Counted from the first letter of the stretch, positions 1-7,207 are shown. The stretch: 10,200 nt of DNA from an uncultured Syntrophobacterales bacterium (GCA_903903205.1 CAIUXU010000574.1:1-10200), one strand, 5' to 3'. The notes: generated by a model from the sequence alone, not told the origin. Numbers and translations: made by a program.

Positions 1-1578
1 CAGCCTTGGGATCTCGCCCTTTGGAATGCCGACGCCCGTATCGGAAATCCGGATGGTCAGGAACCCCTCCTCGCCTGGTGAAGTTGTGATGGCGACCGTC
101 CCCCCGGCCGGGGTAAATTTGATAGCATTATCAATGATATTAATCAGAATCTGCGCCAGCCGGTCCCGGTCGGCACGGATCAGCGGCAGCTCCCCGGCAA
201 TCCCTTTCCGGATCGTCAACCCTTTTCCCTCAGCCCTTGCCGCGACAACGGCCAGGACCTGGTCGAGCGCCTCTTCGATCCGAACCCCTTCCAGGTGAAG
301 TTTTGCCTCGCCCAGTTCAAGACCGGACAAGGTCAGGAGATCCTCCACAAGGCGGTTCAGCCGTTCGGCGTTCTCGCGGATCGTCCGCAGAAATTGAAGC
401 GCCTTCGCCCGGTTATCCACGGCGCCCTGTTCCAGGGTTTCCGCAAATCCGATGATCGCGGTCAGAGGGGTCCGGATTTCGTGGGTAACGTTGGCCACGA
501 AATCGGTGCGGGTTCTTTCAAGCTTCTTCAGGCGTGTCACATCGTGGAAGACCAGCATGGTATTACGCTCTCCGCCGGCCTCATCTGCAAAGGCAGATAT
601 CGTTACGTCCATGATGACCGACCGCTCATCCCCCAGACCGATCTCCTCGCAGACAGTCACATTCTTCTCCCTGAACCGTTCCAGCGCGTCATGGAGTTCA
701 ATATTTCTGAATGCCTCCAGGAGAGTCTTCCCGATGACCTCCCCGCGAAAACGGCCGGTCATCTCCTCCATTCCCCGATTGACCGACTCGATCCGGTTTT
801 CGGCGTCCAGGACCATAACCCCTTCACTCATACCGGAAAAGAGCGATTCCAGTTTTCGCTTTTCCTCGTCGGCCGTTCGGATCTTCTCCTGAAGCGCCTT
901 CACGATTTCGTTAATATTATCTGATAGCAGACCTATTTCATCCCGGGATTTGATCCAAAGCGCACCGGAGACATCCCCCGTGTGGACCTTCCCGGTGAAC
1001 GCCGCCAGCCTGCCGATGGGGGAGAGCATTTTTAAGGAAAACAACAGTGCTATCAGGAGGAAAGAGATAATGGTCCACAAAAGGATATTGAAAATGGTTT
1101 TTCCCATCCCGTCGATGGTCAGGGTGATTTCCGCGAGAGGACGAGAGAGGCGGATGTACCCGGCTGTCCGCGATTCCTTCTGAAGCGGGATGGCCACATA
1201 GAGCATCTCTTTCTGCAAGGTATGGCTGTAGCGGACGGCCTTTCCCACGCCCCTCAAGCGGGCCTCCTGGATCTCCGAGCGGTTCTGGTGATCGTCCGTC
1301 TCTCTGTTGCCAAGATCCGAATCTGCCGTGACCCGGCCCTCGGCGTCGATCAAGGTCAGGCGGGCGCGGGTGCGTTCCGCCAGTTCCACGGCGTGGCCGG
1401 CGATCTCTCCCGCTGGCATCAGGGCGATGATCCGCGCGGCGGCTGCCATCTCCTCCGAGATCCGAGTGGTGAGATCCGCCTTGAGTTCTCTTTCGATCAG
1501 AAGACCAGCAACCGTGACGGCCGCAAGGCCGATCATAAAAAAGGCGGCGATAAATTTATGAAAAAGCCGAAATTTCAT
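1..1578 (-). CDS. phoR: PhoR-type phosphate-regulon sensor histidine kinase (partial, 3' end off the left edge)
   Basis: This is an inner-membrane sensor kinase, expected to phosphorylate PhoB when phosphate is scarce. 526 codons are visible without a stop, and the frame continues past position 1. An N-terminal membrane segment spans about residues 9-28. An extracytoplasmic domain (30-160) carries the PhoR-like pattern ADSDLGN...DHQNRSE near 85-102. A second membrane segment lies at about 163-181, followed by HAMP (185-235) and PAS (243-350). The HisKA H-box is VTHEIRTPLT with His366. The N-box is near 480-487 (NIIDNAIK) and the G1 box DTGVGI is at 513-518. The F- and G2-boxes lie outside the window. 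The ATG overlaps the phoU stop as ATGA, which implies translational coupling and membership of the pst operon. Partner PhoB is not visible and may lie further left. The family call is firm; the PhoR identity rests on this domain order, the motif and the operon context. Confidence 0.9.
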   Translation of the reverse strand, partial: MKFRLFHKFIAAFFMIGLAAVTVAGLLIERELKADLTTRISEEMAAAARIIALMPAGEIAGHAVELAERTRARLTLIDAEGRVTADSDLGNRETDDHQNRSEIQEARLRGVGKAVRYSHTLQKEMLYVAIPLQKESRTAGYIRLSRPLAEITLTIDGMGKTIFNILLWTIISFLLIALLFSLKMLSPIGRLAAFTGKVHTGDVSGALWIKSRDEIGLLSDNINEIVKALQEKIRTADEEKRKLESLFSGMSEGVMVLDAENRIESVNRGMEEMTGRFRGEVIGKTLLEAFRNIELHDALERFREKNVTVCEEIGLGDERSVIMDVTISAFADEAGGERNTMLVFHDVTRLKKLERTRTDFVANVTHEIRTPLTAIIGFAETLEQGAVDNRAKALQFLRTIRENAERLNRLVEDLLTLSGLELGEAKLHLEGVRIEEALDQVLAVVAARAEGKGLTIRKGIAGELPLIRADRDRLAQILINIIDNAIKFTPAGGTVAITTSPGEEGFLTIRISDTGVGIPKGEIPRL

Positions 1579-2264
1579 CCCTGCTCCACAGAGGTCGGCT
1601 TGTGCCGTACGCTCTTTCCGGTAATCATGTAGATGACCATATCCGCGATGCCTTCGGCATGGTCCGCAATCCGCTCCAGGCTCTTGGAGATCTGCATGAT
1701 GTAGAGACAGACCTGGATCTTCGTTGGATCCTCCAGCATGAAGGTGAGCAGCTCCCGAAAAACCTGATCGTTAAGCTGGTCGACGACGGCGTCTTCCTCC
1801 CGGACTTTCTTTGCCAGTTCGCTGTCTTCACGCACCATCGCGTCCAGACTCTTCCGGATCATTCCCCTGCTGATTTCCACCATCCTCGGAAGGTCGACGT
1901 ATGGTTTGATCTGTTTAAGATCATTGAGGATAATCACCTTTTCGGCGATGTTCGCCGCCATATCCCCGATGCGCTCCAGATGGCCGGTGATCTTGATGGC
2001 CGTTGTGATGAAGCGCAAATCACGGGCAGCGGGTTGTCGGAGGGCCAGGAGGCGGATGCACTTCTCCTCCAGATCGACGTCCAGGCGGTCGATCTGCTCG
2101 TCTTCACGGATGATCTCTTCCGCCAAAATGGAGTTCCTTTCCAGAAGGGCCTGGGTCCCTCGTTCGAGTGCCCTTTCCGTCAGGACGCCGAGGTAAAGAA
2201 GGCCATCCCGGATCTCCTGGAGTTCCCGCTCGTATTCCCGGCTGGTGTGTCTGTTGTTTTCCAT
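1575..2264 (-). CDS. phoU: PhoU phosphate-signalling adaptor
   Basis: PhoU links the Pst transporter to PhoR and represses the Pho response when phosphate is plentiful. It is cytoplasmic and acts at the membrane. At 229 residues it is the normal family length (about 215-240). The product is almost entirely helical and shows the internal duplication of the family: two copies of a helix with acidic metal-binding residues, ITGHLERIGDMAANIAE in the first half and ISKSLERIADHAEGIAD in the second. An AGAGGAGA ribosome-binding site at 2271-2278 precedes the ATG, 20 bp after the pstB stop. The 3' end overlaps phoR (ATGA). The lysine-, histidine- and proline-containing C-terminal tail (RHKPTSVEQG) lies beyond the last conserved helix. 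Confidence 0.96.
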   Translation of the reverse strand: MENNRHTSREYERELQEIRDGLLYLGVLTERALERGTQALLERNSILAEEIIREDEQIDRLDVDLEEKCIRLLALRQPAARDLRFITTAIKITGHLERIGDMAANIAEKVIILNDLKQIKPYVDLPRMVEISRGMIRKSLDAMVREDSELAKKVREEDAVVDQLNDQVFRELLTFMLEDPTKIQVCLYIMQISKSLERIADHAEGIADMVIYMITGKSVRHKPTSVEQG

Positions 2265-2284
2265 GATATTTCTCCTCTAAGCGT

Positions 2285-3046
2285 CTATCCGAAGCGTCCG
2301 GTAATGTAGTCCTCCGTTTGTTTCACGTCCGGATTGGTGAAAATCTTCTCCGTAACGTTGAATTCGATCACCTTTCCCAGGTAGAAGAAACCGGTGTATT
2401 CCGAAATGCGTGCCGCCTGCTGCATGTTGTGGGTCACAATGATGATGGTATAGTGCTTCTTCAACGTGTCAATCAGCTCCTCTATTTTCGCGGTGGAGAT
2501 TGGATCCAGGGCCGACGTGGGTTCGTCCATCAGGATGACGTCGGGCTTCATGGCAAGCGCCCGGGCGATGCAGAGGCGCTGCTGCTGACCGCCGGAGAGG
2601 GTCATGGCCGACTTGGTGAGGATATCCTTCACTTCGTCCCACAGAACGGCCTGCTTAAGGCTCTCCTCCACCAGCGCCTCAATCTCACCGCTCTCCCTGA
2701 TCCCCGCAAGTTTCGGCGCATAGGTGATGTTGTTATAGATTGATTTCGGAAAGGGATTCGGTTTCTGAAACACCATTCCGATTCGCTGGCGGATCTCCAC
2801 GGGGTCCACGTCGGGGGCATAGATGTTCCGGCCTTCAAAGAGGATCTCCCCCTCCACACGGGTCCCGTCGATCAGGTCGTTCATCCGGTTGAGAAGCCGG
2901 AGCAGGGTGGACTTTCCGCAGCCGGACGGCCCGATCAGCGCGGTGACCTTATTCTTTTCGAAATCCATCGTGATATCCGAAAGCGCCCGGAAAGCGCCGT
3001 AGTAGAAGTCCACATTTTTTGTCCGGATAATGAAATCCTTTTCCAT
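2285..3046 (-). CDS. pstB: PstB phosphate ABC transporter ATP-binding protein
   Basis: This is the cytoplasmic ATPase that powers phosphate import through PstCA. In the 253-residue form the Walker A motif GPSGCGKST is at about 39-47. The Q-loop region FQKPNPFP follows at 93-100, the signature LSGGQQQR at 150-157, Walker B VILMDEP at 170-176, and the H-switch in VTHNMQQA. The FQKPNPFPKSIYNN stretch is characteristic of PstB. I chose the ATG at 3046: it has a GAGGTGG ribosome-binding site 5-6 bp upstream and begins 2 bp after the pstA stop. An in-frame GTG at 3055 (three residues longer, overlapping pstA by 7 bp) is possible, since AAGAAGG lies upstream of it. Nothing is abnormal in the catalytic residues. 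Confidence 0.97.
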   Translation of the reverse strand: MEKDFIIRTKNVDFYYGAFRALSDITMDFEKNKVTALIGPSGCGKSTLLRLLNRMNDLIDGTRVEGEILFEGRNIYAPDVDPVEIRQRIGMVFQKPNPFPKSIYNNITYAPKLAGIRESGEIEALVEESLKQAVLWDEVKDILTKSAMTLSGGQQQRLCIARALAMKPDVILMDEPTSALDPISTAKIEELIDTLKKHYTIIIVTHNMQQAARISEYTGFFYLGKVIEFNVTEKIFTNPDVKQTEDYITGRFG

Positions 3047-3048
3047 GG

Positions 3049-3930
3049 TCACCACCTCTTATTCCTTCTTATCATACTGCGCATGACAATGGCGATCAGA
3101 TCAATCCCCAGCACCAGTGCGATCAGGACCAGGACCGTTCCATATTGCAGCGGCCTCGTTTCTTCGATATGCGTTCCTGCCGTGGCCAGGACGTAGATGT
3201 GATAGGGGAGGGCCATCACCTCGTCAAAGATCGATTTCGGCAGAACGGCTGTGAAAAAGGCCGCCGCCGTGAACATGATGGGCGCCGTCTCGCCGGCAGC
3301 GCGGCCGACCCCCAGGATCGCGCCGGTCAGGATTCCGGGCAGGGCCGAGGGGAGTGTGATCCGGAAGATGGTGTTCCATTTCGAGACGCCCAGCGCGAGA
3401 GAAGCTTCCCGGAACGTCTGGGGTACCGCCTTCAGGGCTTCTTCCGCGGCCCCGATGATCGTGGGCAGGATCAGGATGCCAAGCGTCAGGGCGCCGGCAA
3501 GGATGCTGGAACCGAACTTCAGAAAAACGACGAAGAAGCCGAGGCCGAAGAGGCCGAAAACCACGGAGGGGACGCCGGCCAGGCAGTTCACGCCGATGCG
3601 GATGATCCGGGTGAGGGCGCCCTGCTTCGCGTACTCCGTGAGAAAGATCGCAGAAACGACCCCCAGCGGCAGGGCGACCAGGATTGCCCCGACGGTCAGA
3701 TAGAGGGTGCCGACTATGGCCGGCATGATCCCGCCCTTTGTCATGGAATCGGTGGGCGGCTGGGTGAGAAACTCCCAGGTAATGGCCCGGAAGCCGTTGG
3801 CCAGGATATAGGCTAGAATCCCAAACAGGGCGAGGGTGATCAAGAGCGCGGAGAGGCGCACGGCGCCGAAGAACAGCTTCTGCTTGAGGTAACGCGCTCT
3901 CATCGATGATTTGAAGGTTTTACCGTTCAT
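3049..3930 (-). CDS. pstA: PstA phosphate ABC transporter permease
   Basis: PstA is one of the two membrane subunits of the high-affinity phosphate importer and pairs with PstC. At 293 residues it is close to the E. coli PstA length. An N-terminal membrane segment lies at about 25-47 (SALLITLALFGILAYILANG). Further hydrophobic spans follow at roughly 71-98, 118-140, 142-162, 197-227 and 264-285. The EAA loop that docks on PstB is at about 175-195 (EASLALGVSKWNTIFRITLP). GETAPIMF near 213-220 is typical of PstA. The ATG overlaps the pstC stop as ATGA, and the gene ends in TGA just before pstB. It is distinguished from PstC by operon order and by the GETAPIMF stretch. Confidence 0.96.
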   Translation of the reverse strand: MNGKTFKSSMRARYLKQKLFFGAVRLSALLITLALFGILAYILANGFRAITWEFLTQPPTDSMTKGGIMPAIVGTLYLTVGAILVALPLGVVSAIFLTEYAKQGALTRIIRIGVNCLAGVPSVVFGLFGLGFFVVFLKFGSSILAGALTLGILILPTIIGAAEEALKAVPQTFREASLALGVSKWNTIFRITLPSALPGILTGAILGVGRAAGETAPIMFTAAAFFTAVLPKSIFDEVMALPYHIYVLATAGTHIEETRPLQYGTVLVLIALVLGIDLIAIVMRSMIRRNKRW

Positions 3931-4844
3931 AGCGTTCCCGAGCCTGTTTCCCTGAACCGGTTGGAGATGTAATCGGCGATCAGATTGAAGGCCAGCGTGA
4001 TGACAAATAAGACAATGCCCGTGGCGAACAGGGCGTGGTAATGGCCGCTCCGGAAGGGCGCTTCACCCATCTCCGCGGCGATACTCGCCGTCATGGGCCG
4101 GACCGCATCGAAAATGCCCTCGGGGATTGCCGCGGCGCCACCCGCCACCATGAGTACGACCATGGTTTCGCCGATCGCCCGGGCCATTCCGAGGATCACC
4201 GCCGTGGAGACTCCCGAGAGGGCCGCCGGGATAATCACCCGGATGATCGTTTCATACTTCGTCGCACCCAGGGCGTAGGAAGCCTCCTTAAACTCGCGGG
4301 GAACGGCGTAAAGTGCATCTTCCGAGAGGCTGGAAATTGTCGGAATGGCCATGATTGCCAGCATGACAGAGGCGTTCATAATGTTGAGCCCCGTCGGCAG
4401 ATCGAAGGTTTCCTGCAACCAGGGTCCCACAATGACCATGCCAAAGAAACCGAGAACGACCGATGGCAGCCCGGCCAGCAGCTCGATGATGGACTTAAGG
4501 ATCTCTTTGATTCGGGTCGGTGCGATCTCCGCGATATAGACTGCGGAGAGGAGTCCCAATGGAACGGCGATAAGAGAGGCAAAAAACGTGACGGCCAGCG
4601 AACCGACGATCAGCGGCCAGATCCCGTATTCCGGGGGTTCGTAGGTGGGGTACCAGGCCGTCCCGAACAGAAAATCGGCTAACGAGATCTTTTTGAACAG
4701 CGGAAGACCTTCCCGGAAAAGAAAGAGCAGGATCAGCCCCAGCAGCAGCACCGACAGAAAAGCAAAGAAGCCGAAAAGGTTTCGGATGGCGATCTCTTTG
4801 GCATGTAGGGTCAGGATGTTTTTCCGGATCTTCATGGCGCTCAT
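3927..4844 (-). CDS. pstC: PstC phosphate ABC transporter permease
   Basis: PstC is the first permease subunit of the phosphate importer. The 305-residue product has an N-terminal membrane segment at about 22-44. More spans follow at about 76-105, 118-142, 155-172, 208-236 and 272-293. The EAA loop (EASYALGATKYETIIRVIIP, about 187-206) contacts PstB, and ARAIGETMVVLMVAGG near 221-236 is typical of PstC. The ATG at 4844 has an AAAAGG element about 8 bp upstream; a second in-frame ATG at 4835 is possible. It lies 30 bp after pstS and overlaps pstA by 4 bp. The permease family is clear, and the PstC identity follows from the gene order between pstS and pstA. Confidence 0.96.
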   Translation of the reverse strand: MSAMKIRKNILTLHAKEIAIRNLFGFFAFLSVLLLGLILLFLFREGLPLFKKISLADFLFGTAWYPTYEPPEYGIWPLIVGSLAVTFFASLIAVPLGLLSAVYIAEIAPTRIKEILKSIIELLAGLPSVVLGFFGMVIVGPWLQETFDLPTGLNIMNASVMLAIMAIPTISSLSEDALYAVPREFKEASYALGATKYETIIRVIIPAALSGVSTAVILGMARAIGETMVVLMVAGGAAAIPEGIFDAVRPMTASIAAEMGEAPFRSGHYHALFATGIVLFVITLAFNLIADYISNRFRETGSGTL

Positions 4845-4874
4845 GTGTTTGGCCTTTTCATATGCGGACAGGGA

Positions 4875-5711
4875 TTATTTCTTTCCCTTTTTATCGGCCG
4901 GCAGGGAAACGAACCCCTCCTTCGCAACGAGCTTTTGCCCGGCGGGACTCAGCACGAACCGGATGAATTTCGCCGTCTCGCCCTTCGGCTCTCCGTTCGT
5001 GTACATGTACAGAAACCGGGAAACCGGGAACTCCTTGGAAAGGGCCGTCTTCGCCGATGCCGCAACCCCGTTCACCGTCAGGGGCTTCACCGTCTTGTTG
5101 ATGTACCCGAAACCGATATATCCGATAGCATACTTGTTCTTCGAAATCGCCTGCACAATCGCCCCGTTGGACGCCTGCAACTGCGCCTTCGGCGTCACCT
5201 TGGCTTTATTCAGAACCATCTCGGCCCAGGCCTCGAACGTGCCCGAACTGCTGTCCCGGGAGATGACGACGATCTGGAGGTCTTCCCCGCCCACCTCTTT
5301 CCAGTTGGTGATCTTCCCCTGGTAGATCTGGCTCAATTGATCGATCGTCAGGTCCTTCACCCGGTTCTTCGGGTTTACGATCGGCACGATCGCGTCGATT
5401 GCCACTGCGATCTCCTTCGGCTCGATGCCTTTTGACTTCGCCAACTCCACCTCTGTGCTTTTAATCTCCCGCGATGAGTTCGCGATGTCCGTTGAACCGT
5501 CGATCAGCGCCTTGATCCCTTCTCCGGATCCGCCGCCGGAAAGGGAGATCTTCGCGCCCGGATTCGCCTTCATGTAGGCCTCCAGGGTCACCTGGGCAAT
5601 TGGCAGAACCGTCGTCGATCCCTTGATCACAATGTTTTCCGCAAAGGCCGCGCCCGTTCCAACCGCCAGGCATAATCCGCTTAACACCAACTGCTTAAAA
5701 AAACTTCTCAT
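4875..5711 (-). CDS. pstS: PstS periplasmic phosphate-binding protein
   Basis: PstS captures inorganic phosphate in the periplasm and delivers it to PstCA. The product is 278 residues from the ATG at 5711. Residues 1-24 form a signal peptide ending in AFA before ENIVIKGS, with no lipobox, so it is predicted to be soluble rather than a lipoprotein. Phosphate-contacting regions are visible: GSTTVLP (31-37), the Gly/Ser-rich loop SGGGSGEG (58-65), and SRDSSSGTFE (151-160). The length matches the short PstS class rather than the ~346-residue E. coli protein. I chose 5711 because AGAGG sits 7 bp upstream and the signal peptide starts there. An upstream in-frame ATG (5819) would place the promoter and Pho box inside the gene. 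It is first in the operon and is expected to be strongly phosphate-regulated. Confidence 0.96.
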   Translation of the reverse strand: MRSFFKQLVLSGLCLAVGTGAAFAENIVIKGSTTVLPIAQVTLEAYMKANPGAKISLSGGGSGEGIKALIDGSTDIANSSREIKSTEVELAKSKGIEPKEIAVAIDAIVPIVNPKNRVKDLTIDQLSQIYQGKITNWKEVGGEDLQIVVISRDSSSGTFEAWAEMVLNKAKVTPKAQLQASNGAIVQAISKNKYAIGYIGFGYINKTVKPLTVNGVAASAKTALSKEFPVSRFLYMYTNGEPKGETAKFIRFVLSPAGQKLVAKEGFVSLPADKKGKK

Positions 5712-5734
5712 TTTCTTACCTCTTTTTTTGACTA

Positions 5735-5740
5735 CATATA
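5735..5740 (-). promoter_or_regulatory. -10 element of the pst operon promoter
   Basis: TATATG on the minus strand sits 9 bp after the last TGTAACA half-site of the Pho array. This is close to the ~10-bp gap in E. coli PhoB-activated promoters, where a Pho box replaces the -35 hexamer. Transcription would start near 5728, giving a leader of about 17 nt that contains the pstS ribosome-binding site. Confidence 0.6.
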
Positions 5741-5745
5741 GCGGA

Positions 5746-5789
5746 GGATTGTTACAATTTGATGACGGCTTTGTGAAGATTCTGTGAAT
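5746..5789 (-). promoter_or_regulatory. Pho box: four tandem 11-bp PhoB half-sites
   Basis: Read on the minus strand, four units repeat exactly every 11 bp with cores TTCACA, TTCACA, GTCATC and GTAACA, each followed by an A/T-rich tail (gaat, aagc, aaat, atcc). This matches the E. coli Pho-box layout: 11-bp direct repeats with a TGTCA-like core and AT-rich linker. The array lies directly upstream of a -10 and the pstS start. Four half-sites would bind two PhoB dimers. The periodicity is seen directly; the PhoB assignment is inferred from the downstream genes. Confidence 0.75.
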
Positions 5790-5849
5790 TCCCTTAAAAA
5801 AAATTCTATGTGTCACCATGGCTTGTTCTTTCGTAGAGGTTTTGTAAAG

Positions 5850-5862
5850 GTGATCCTATCAC
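5850..5862. promoter_or_regulatory. Inverted repeat GTGAT-N3-ATCAC, possible operator
   Basis: Perfect 5-bp arms flank CCT immediately upstream of the -35 of the TPR gene. They overlap by two bases another palindrome, ACAAATTTGT (5861-5870), which covers that -35. The position suits a regulator site for the TPR gene or for the divergent pst promoter about 70 bp away. No regulator can be named. Confidence 0.35.
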
Positions 5863-5866
5863 AAAT

Positions 5867-5895
5867 TTGTAATTCCATGTAATCGGGTGTATGAT
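5867..5895 (+). promoter_or_regulatory. Sigma70-type promoter of the TPR gene
   Basis: TTGTAA (5867-5872) and TATGAT (5890-5895) are separated by exactly 17 bp. Transcription would begin near 5902, leaving about 27 nt including AAAGGAGG before the ATG. The -10 overlaps the upstream in-frame GTG at 5887, which argues against that start. Confidence 0.6.
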
Positions 5896-5928
5896 TCCTC
5901 CAAATTACAAAAGGAGGATGGGTCTGAT

Positions 5929-6612
5929 ATGGCAACGCAACGCAAACAGCCGGTGCAAACGAAACAGGATCATGGGTCGGCTAAAAATGAAATGGCAGCC
6001 CGTTTATTTCTTACCGGCTTCGTCTGCCTCTGCATCGGGTTGGGGATCGGTTATCTCGTCGGCAAACAATCCACGGCGGGCAGTGCTTCTGTCGCATCGA
6101 TGCCGTTCCAGGGGCAAACGTCCCTCCCGTCCCAGGGTCAACCTCCGATGCAGAATCCTGCCATCGCCGCCCAAAACGAGGCCAGCCTCCGCTCCTTGCT
6201 GATGGCGAATCCCAAAAATCTGGAGGCGCTCATCCAGCTTGGCAATCTTTATTACGATCAGGGACAACATCTCCAGGCGGTTGAGTGGTACGGCAAGGCG
6301 CTGGAGATCGATCCCCGGAATCCCGACGTGCGCACCGATCGAGGTACAAGCTATTGGAATCTCAGCAGGCCTGACGAGGCGATCGCCGAGTTCCAGAAGT
6401 CTCTCCAGGTCAATCCGGGCCACACGCAGACCCTCTACAACATGGGGCTGGTTTACCTGCAGGGCAAGAACAATACTGCGGAAGCGAAAAAGGCCTGGCA
6501 AAAGCTGCTGGCGACCAATCCCAATTACCCCAACCGCGCCGACATCGAGCGGCAATTGGCCTCCATGACAGCGACGCCTCCAGTTGGAGGTCCGGTTAAA
6601 GGGAAACCGTAA
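5929..6612 (+). CDS. Membrane-anchored tetratricopeptide-repeat protein
   Basis: This gene codes for 227 residues. A basic/polar N-terminus is followed by one membrane segment at about 24-46 (FLTGFVCLCIGLGIGYLVGK). A Gly/Ser/Pro/Gln-rich linker follows (47-80), then three TPR units at about 98-131, 132-165 and 166-201 with the usual W/L/G/Y-A-P spacing, such as AVEWYGKALEIDP and AIAEFQKSLQVNP. TPR domains bind other proteins; by topology this one most likely projects into the periplasm. It resembles NrfG/CcmI-type C-terminal TPR domains of cytochrome c assembly, but no haem genes are nearby, so that role is not supported. I chose the ATG at 5929 because AAAGGAGG lies 11 bp upstream, a slightly long gap. 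An in-frame GTG at 5887 overlaps the promoter. It is monocistronic, with its own promoter and terminator. Function unknown. Confidence 0.9.
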   Translation: MATQRKQPVQTKQDHGSAKNEMAARLFLTGFVCLCIGLGIGYLVGKQSTAGSASVASMPFQGQTSLPSQGQPPMQNPAIAAQNEASLRSLLMANPKNLEALIQLGNLYYDQGQHLQAVEWYGKALEIDPRNPDVRTDRGTSYWNLSRPDEAIAEFQKSLQVNPGHTQTLYNMGLVYLQGKNNTAEAKKAWQKLLATNPNYPNRADIERQLASMTATPPVGGPVKGKP

Positions 6613-6671
6613 AGTCTTGTTTCGGTACATACACAGACCGGTGAATACGGTGGGTAGTCGTGAGAGTGAAA

Positions 6672-6726
6672 ATAAGGCAGAATCCCTGGACTCTGCCTTA
6701 TCGAAAGTATCGTTTTGTTTTTTTTA
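6672..6726. terminator. Rho-independent terminator, probably bidirectional
   Basis: A perfect 10-bp stem (ATAAGGCAGA at 6672-6681 pairing with TCTGCCTTAT at 6692-6701) has a 10-nt loop that can extend by TCC/GGA. A T-rich run (6713-6726) follows about 11 bp after the stem on the plus strand. The minus-strand exit reads TTATTTTC, so it may also stop transcripts from the converging flaG gene. The T tract is somewhat distant from the stem on the plus strand. Confidence 0.7.
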
Positions 6727-6747
6727 TAGTGGTGATGTTTTTTCCGT

Positions 6748-7110
6748 TTAAGCCTTTCCATCAAAGATTTTGCCGACCAGCTCACCCATTTTGGCCTGAA
6801 GGGCTTGCATCTCCTTTGGCGGGATTTCGCGAATCACATCGCCCGTCTCCTTGTCCACGACCTTGACAGCGATCTTGTTTTCATGCTCTCCGTAGAGCGA
6901 ATATTGCAGGCTGATATTCTTGCTGTCAAGCTGGCTTTGCATTTCCGCGACCATCTGTTTTACTTGTGCAGGGCTGGCATCGGCATTTCCACCTGCCGTC
7001 TGCAGAGGCTGGGAAGATTGCGCAGGCTGGGAAGCCGCCATTTTCTTCTCCGGCGCCACCTTTGCCGAAGCGTCCCTCATTATCCCACTCATATCCGAAC
7101 TGATATTCAT
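6748..7110 (-). CDS. flaG: FlaG-family flagellar protein
   Basis: FlaG proteins are small flagellar-filament-associated proteins, usually encoded near flagellin and fliD; loss in other species alters filament length. The 120-residue product has a low-complexity Ala/Gln/Ser/Pro N-terminal half (about 12-45). The conserved FlaG domain follows: LQYSLYGEHENKIAVKVVD, then KETGDVIREIPPKEM and a C-terminal amphipathic helix. The pattern V-D-x-E-T-G-x-V-I-R-x-I-P-P is diagnostic of the family. A GAGGCGAGG ribosome-binding site lies 4 bp upstream of the ATG. It follows the 82-residue gene on the same strand after 83 bp with no convincing promoter of its own. It is therefore probably read from the sigma28-type promoter at 7498-7525. 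No other flagellar genes lie in the window. Confidence 0.87.
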   Translation of the reverse strand: MNISSDMSGIMRDASAKVAPEKKMAASQPAQSSQPLQTAGGNADASPAQVKQMVAEMQSQLDSKNISLQYSLYGEHENKIAVKVVDKETGDVIREIPPKEMQALQAKMGELVGKIFDGKA

Positions 7111-7179
7111 TTTACCTCGCCTCCTCTTCCTTATATCGCATCAAAATTATGCAATAAAGTGATTTGGATGCCTTGAGTT

Positions 7180-7207
7180 AGGCAATTACGTTTCTACCTA
7201 ATTGCCT
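7180..7207. repeat. Inverted repeat spanning the stop codon of the 82-residue gene
   Basis: AGGCAATTA (7180-7188) and TAATTGCCT (7199-7207) are perfect 9-bp arms around a 10-nt loop. In the minus-strand transcript the stop codon of the upstream gene falls in this hairpin. No T tract follows, so it is more likely an mRNA-stabilising or attenuating structure than a full terminator. A competing smaller hairpin, TGCCT/AGGCA, uses one of the same arms. Confidence 0.5.

Noticed and set aside
3145..3816. Plus-strand frame of 223 codons opposite pstA, rich in Arg/Gly/Asp/Glu
   Set aside because: This composition is the typical antisense shadow of a G+C-rich membrane-protein gene.
4645..5325. Long plus-strand frame of 226 codons across pstC/pstS
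   Set aside because: It is antisense to two clear Pst genes, has no recognisable domain, and mirrors their codon pattern.
5712..5819. 36-residue N-terminal extension of PstS from an upstream in-frame ATG
   Set aside because: It would put the Pho box and -10 inside the coding region and bury the signal peptide; the ATG at 5711 has a good ribosome-binding site.
5887..5928. GTG start for the TPR protein 14 residues upstream
   Set aside because: It overlaps the -10 hexamer and lacks a ribosome-binding site; AAAGGAGG lies between it and the ATG at 5929.
5820..5928. Second Pho box driving the TPR gene
   Set aside because: TGTAAT-like words recur at about 11 bp, but they lack a TGTCA-type core and are explained by the -35 and AT-rich sequence.
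7111..7193. Separate sigma28 or sigma54 promoter for flaG
   Set aside because: GCGATATA resembles a sigma28 -10, but no TAAA lies at the right distance, and no GG-N10-GC pair was found.
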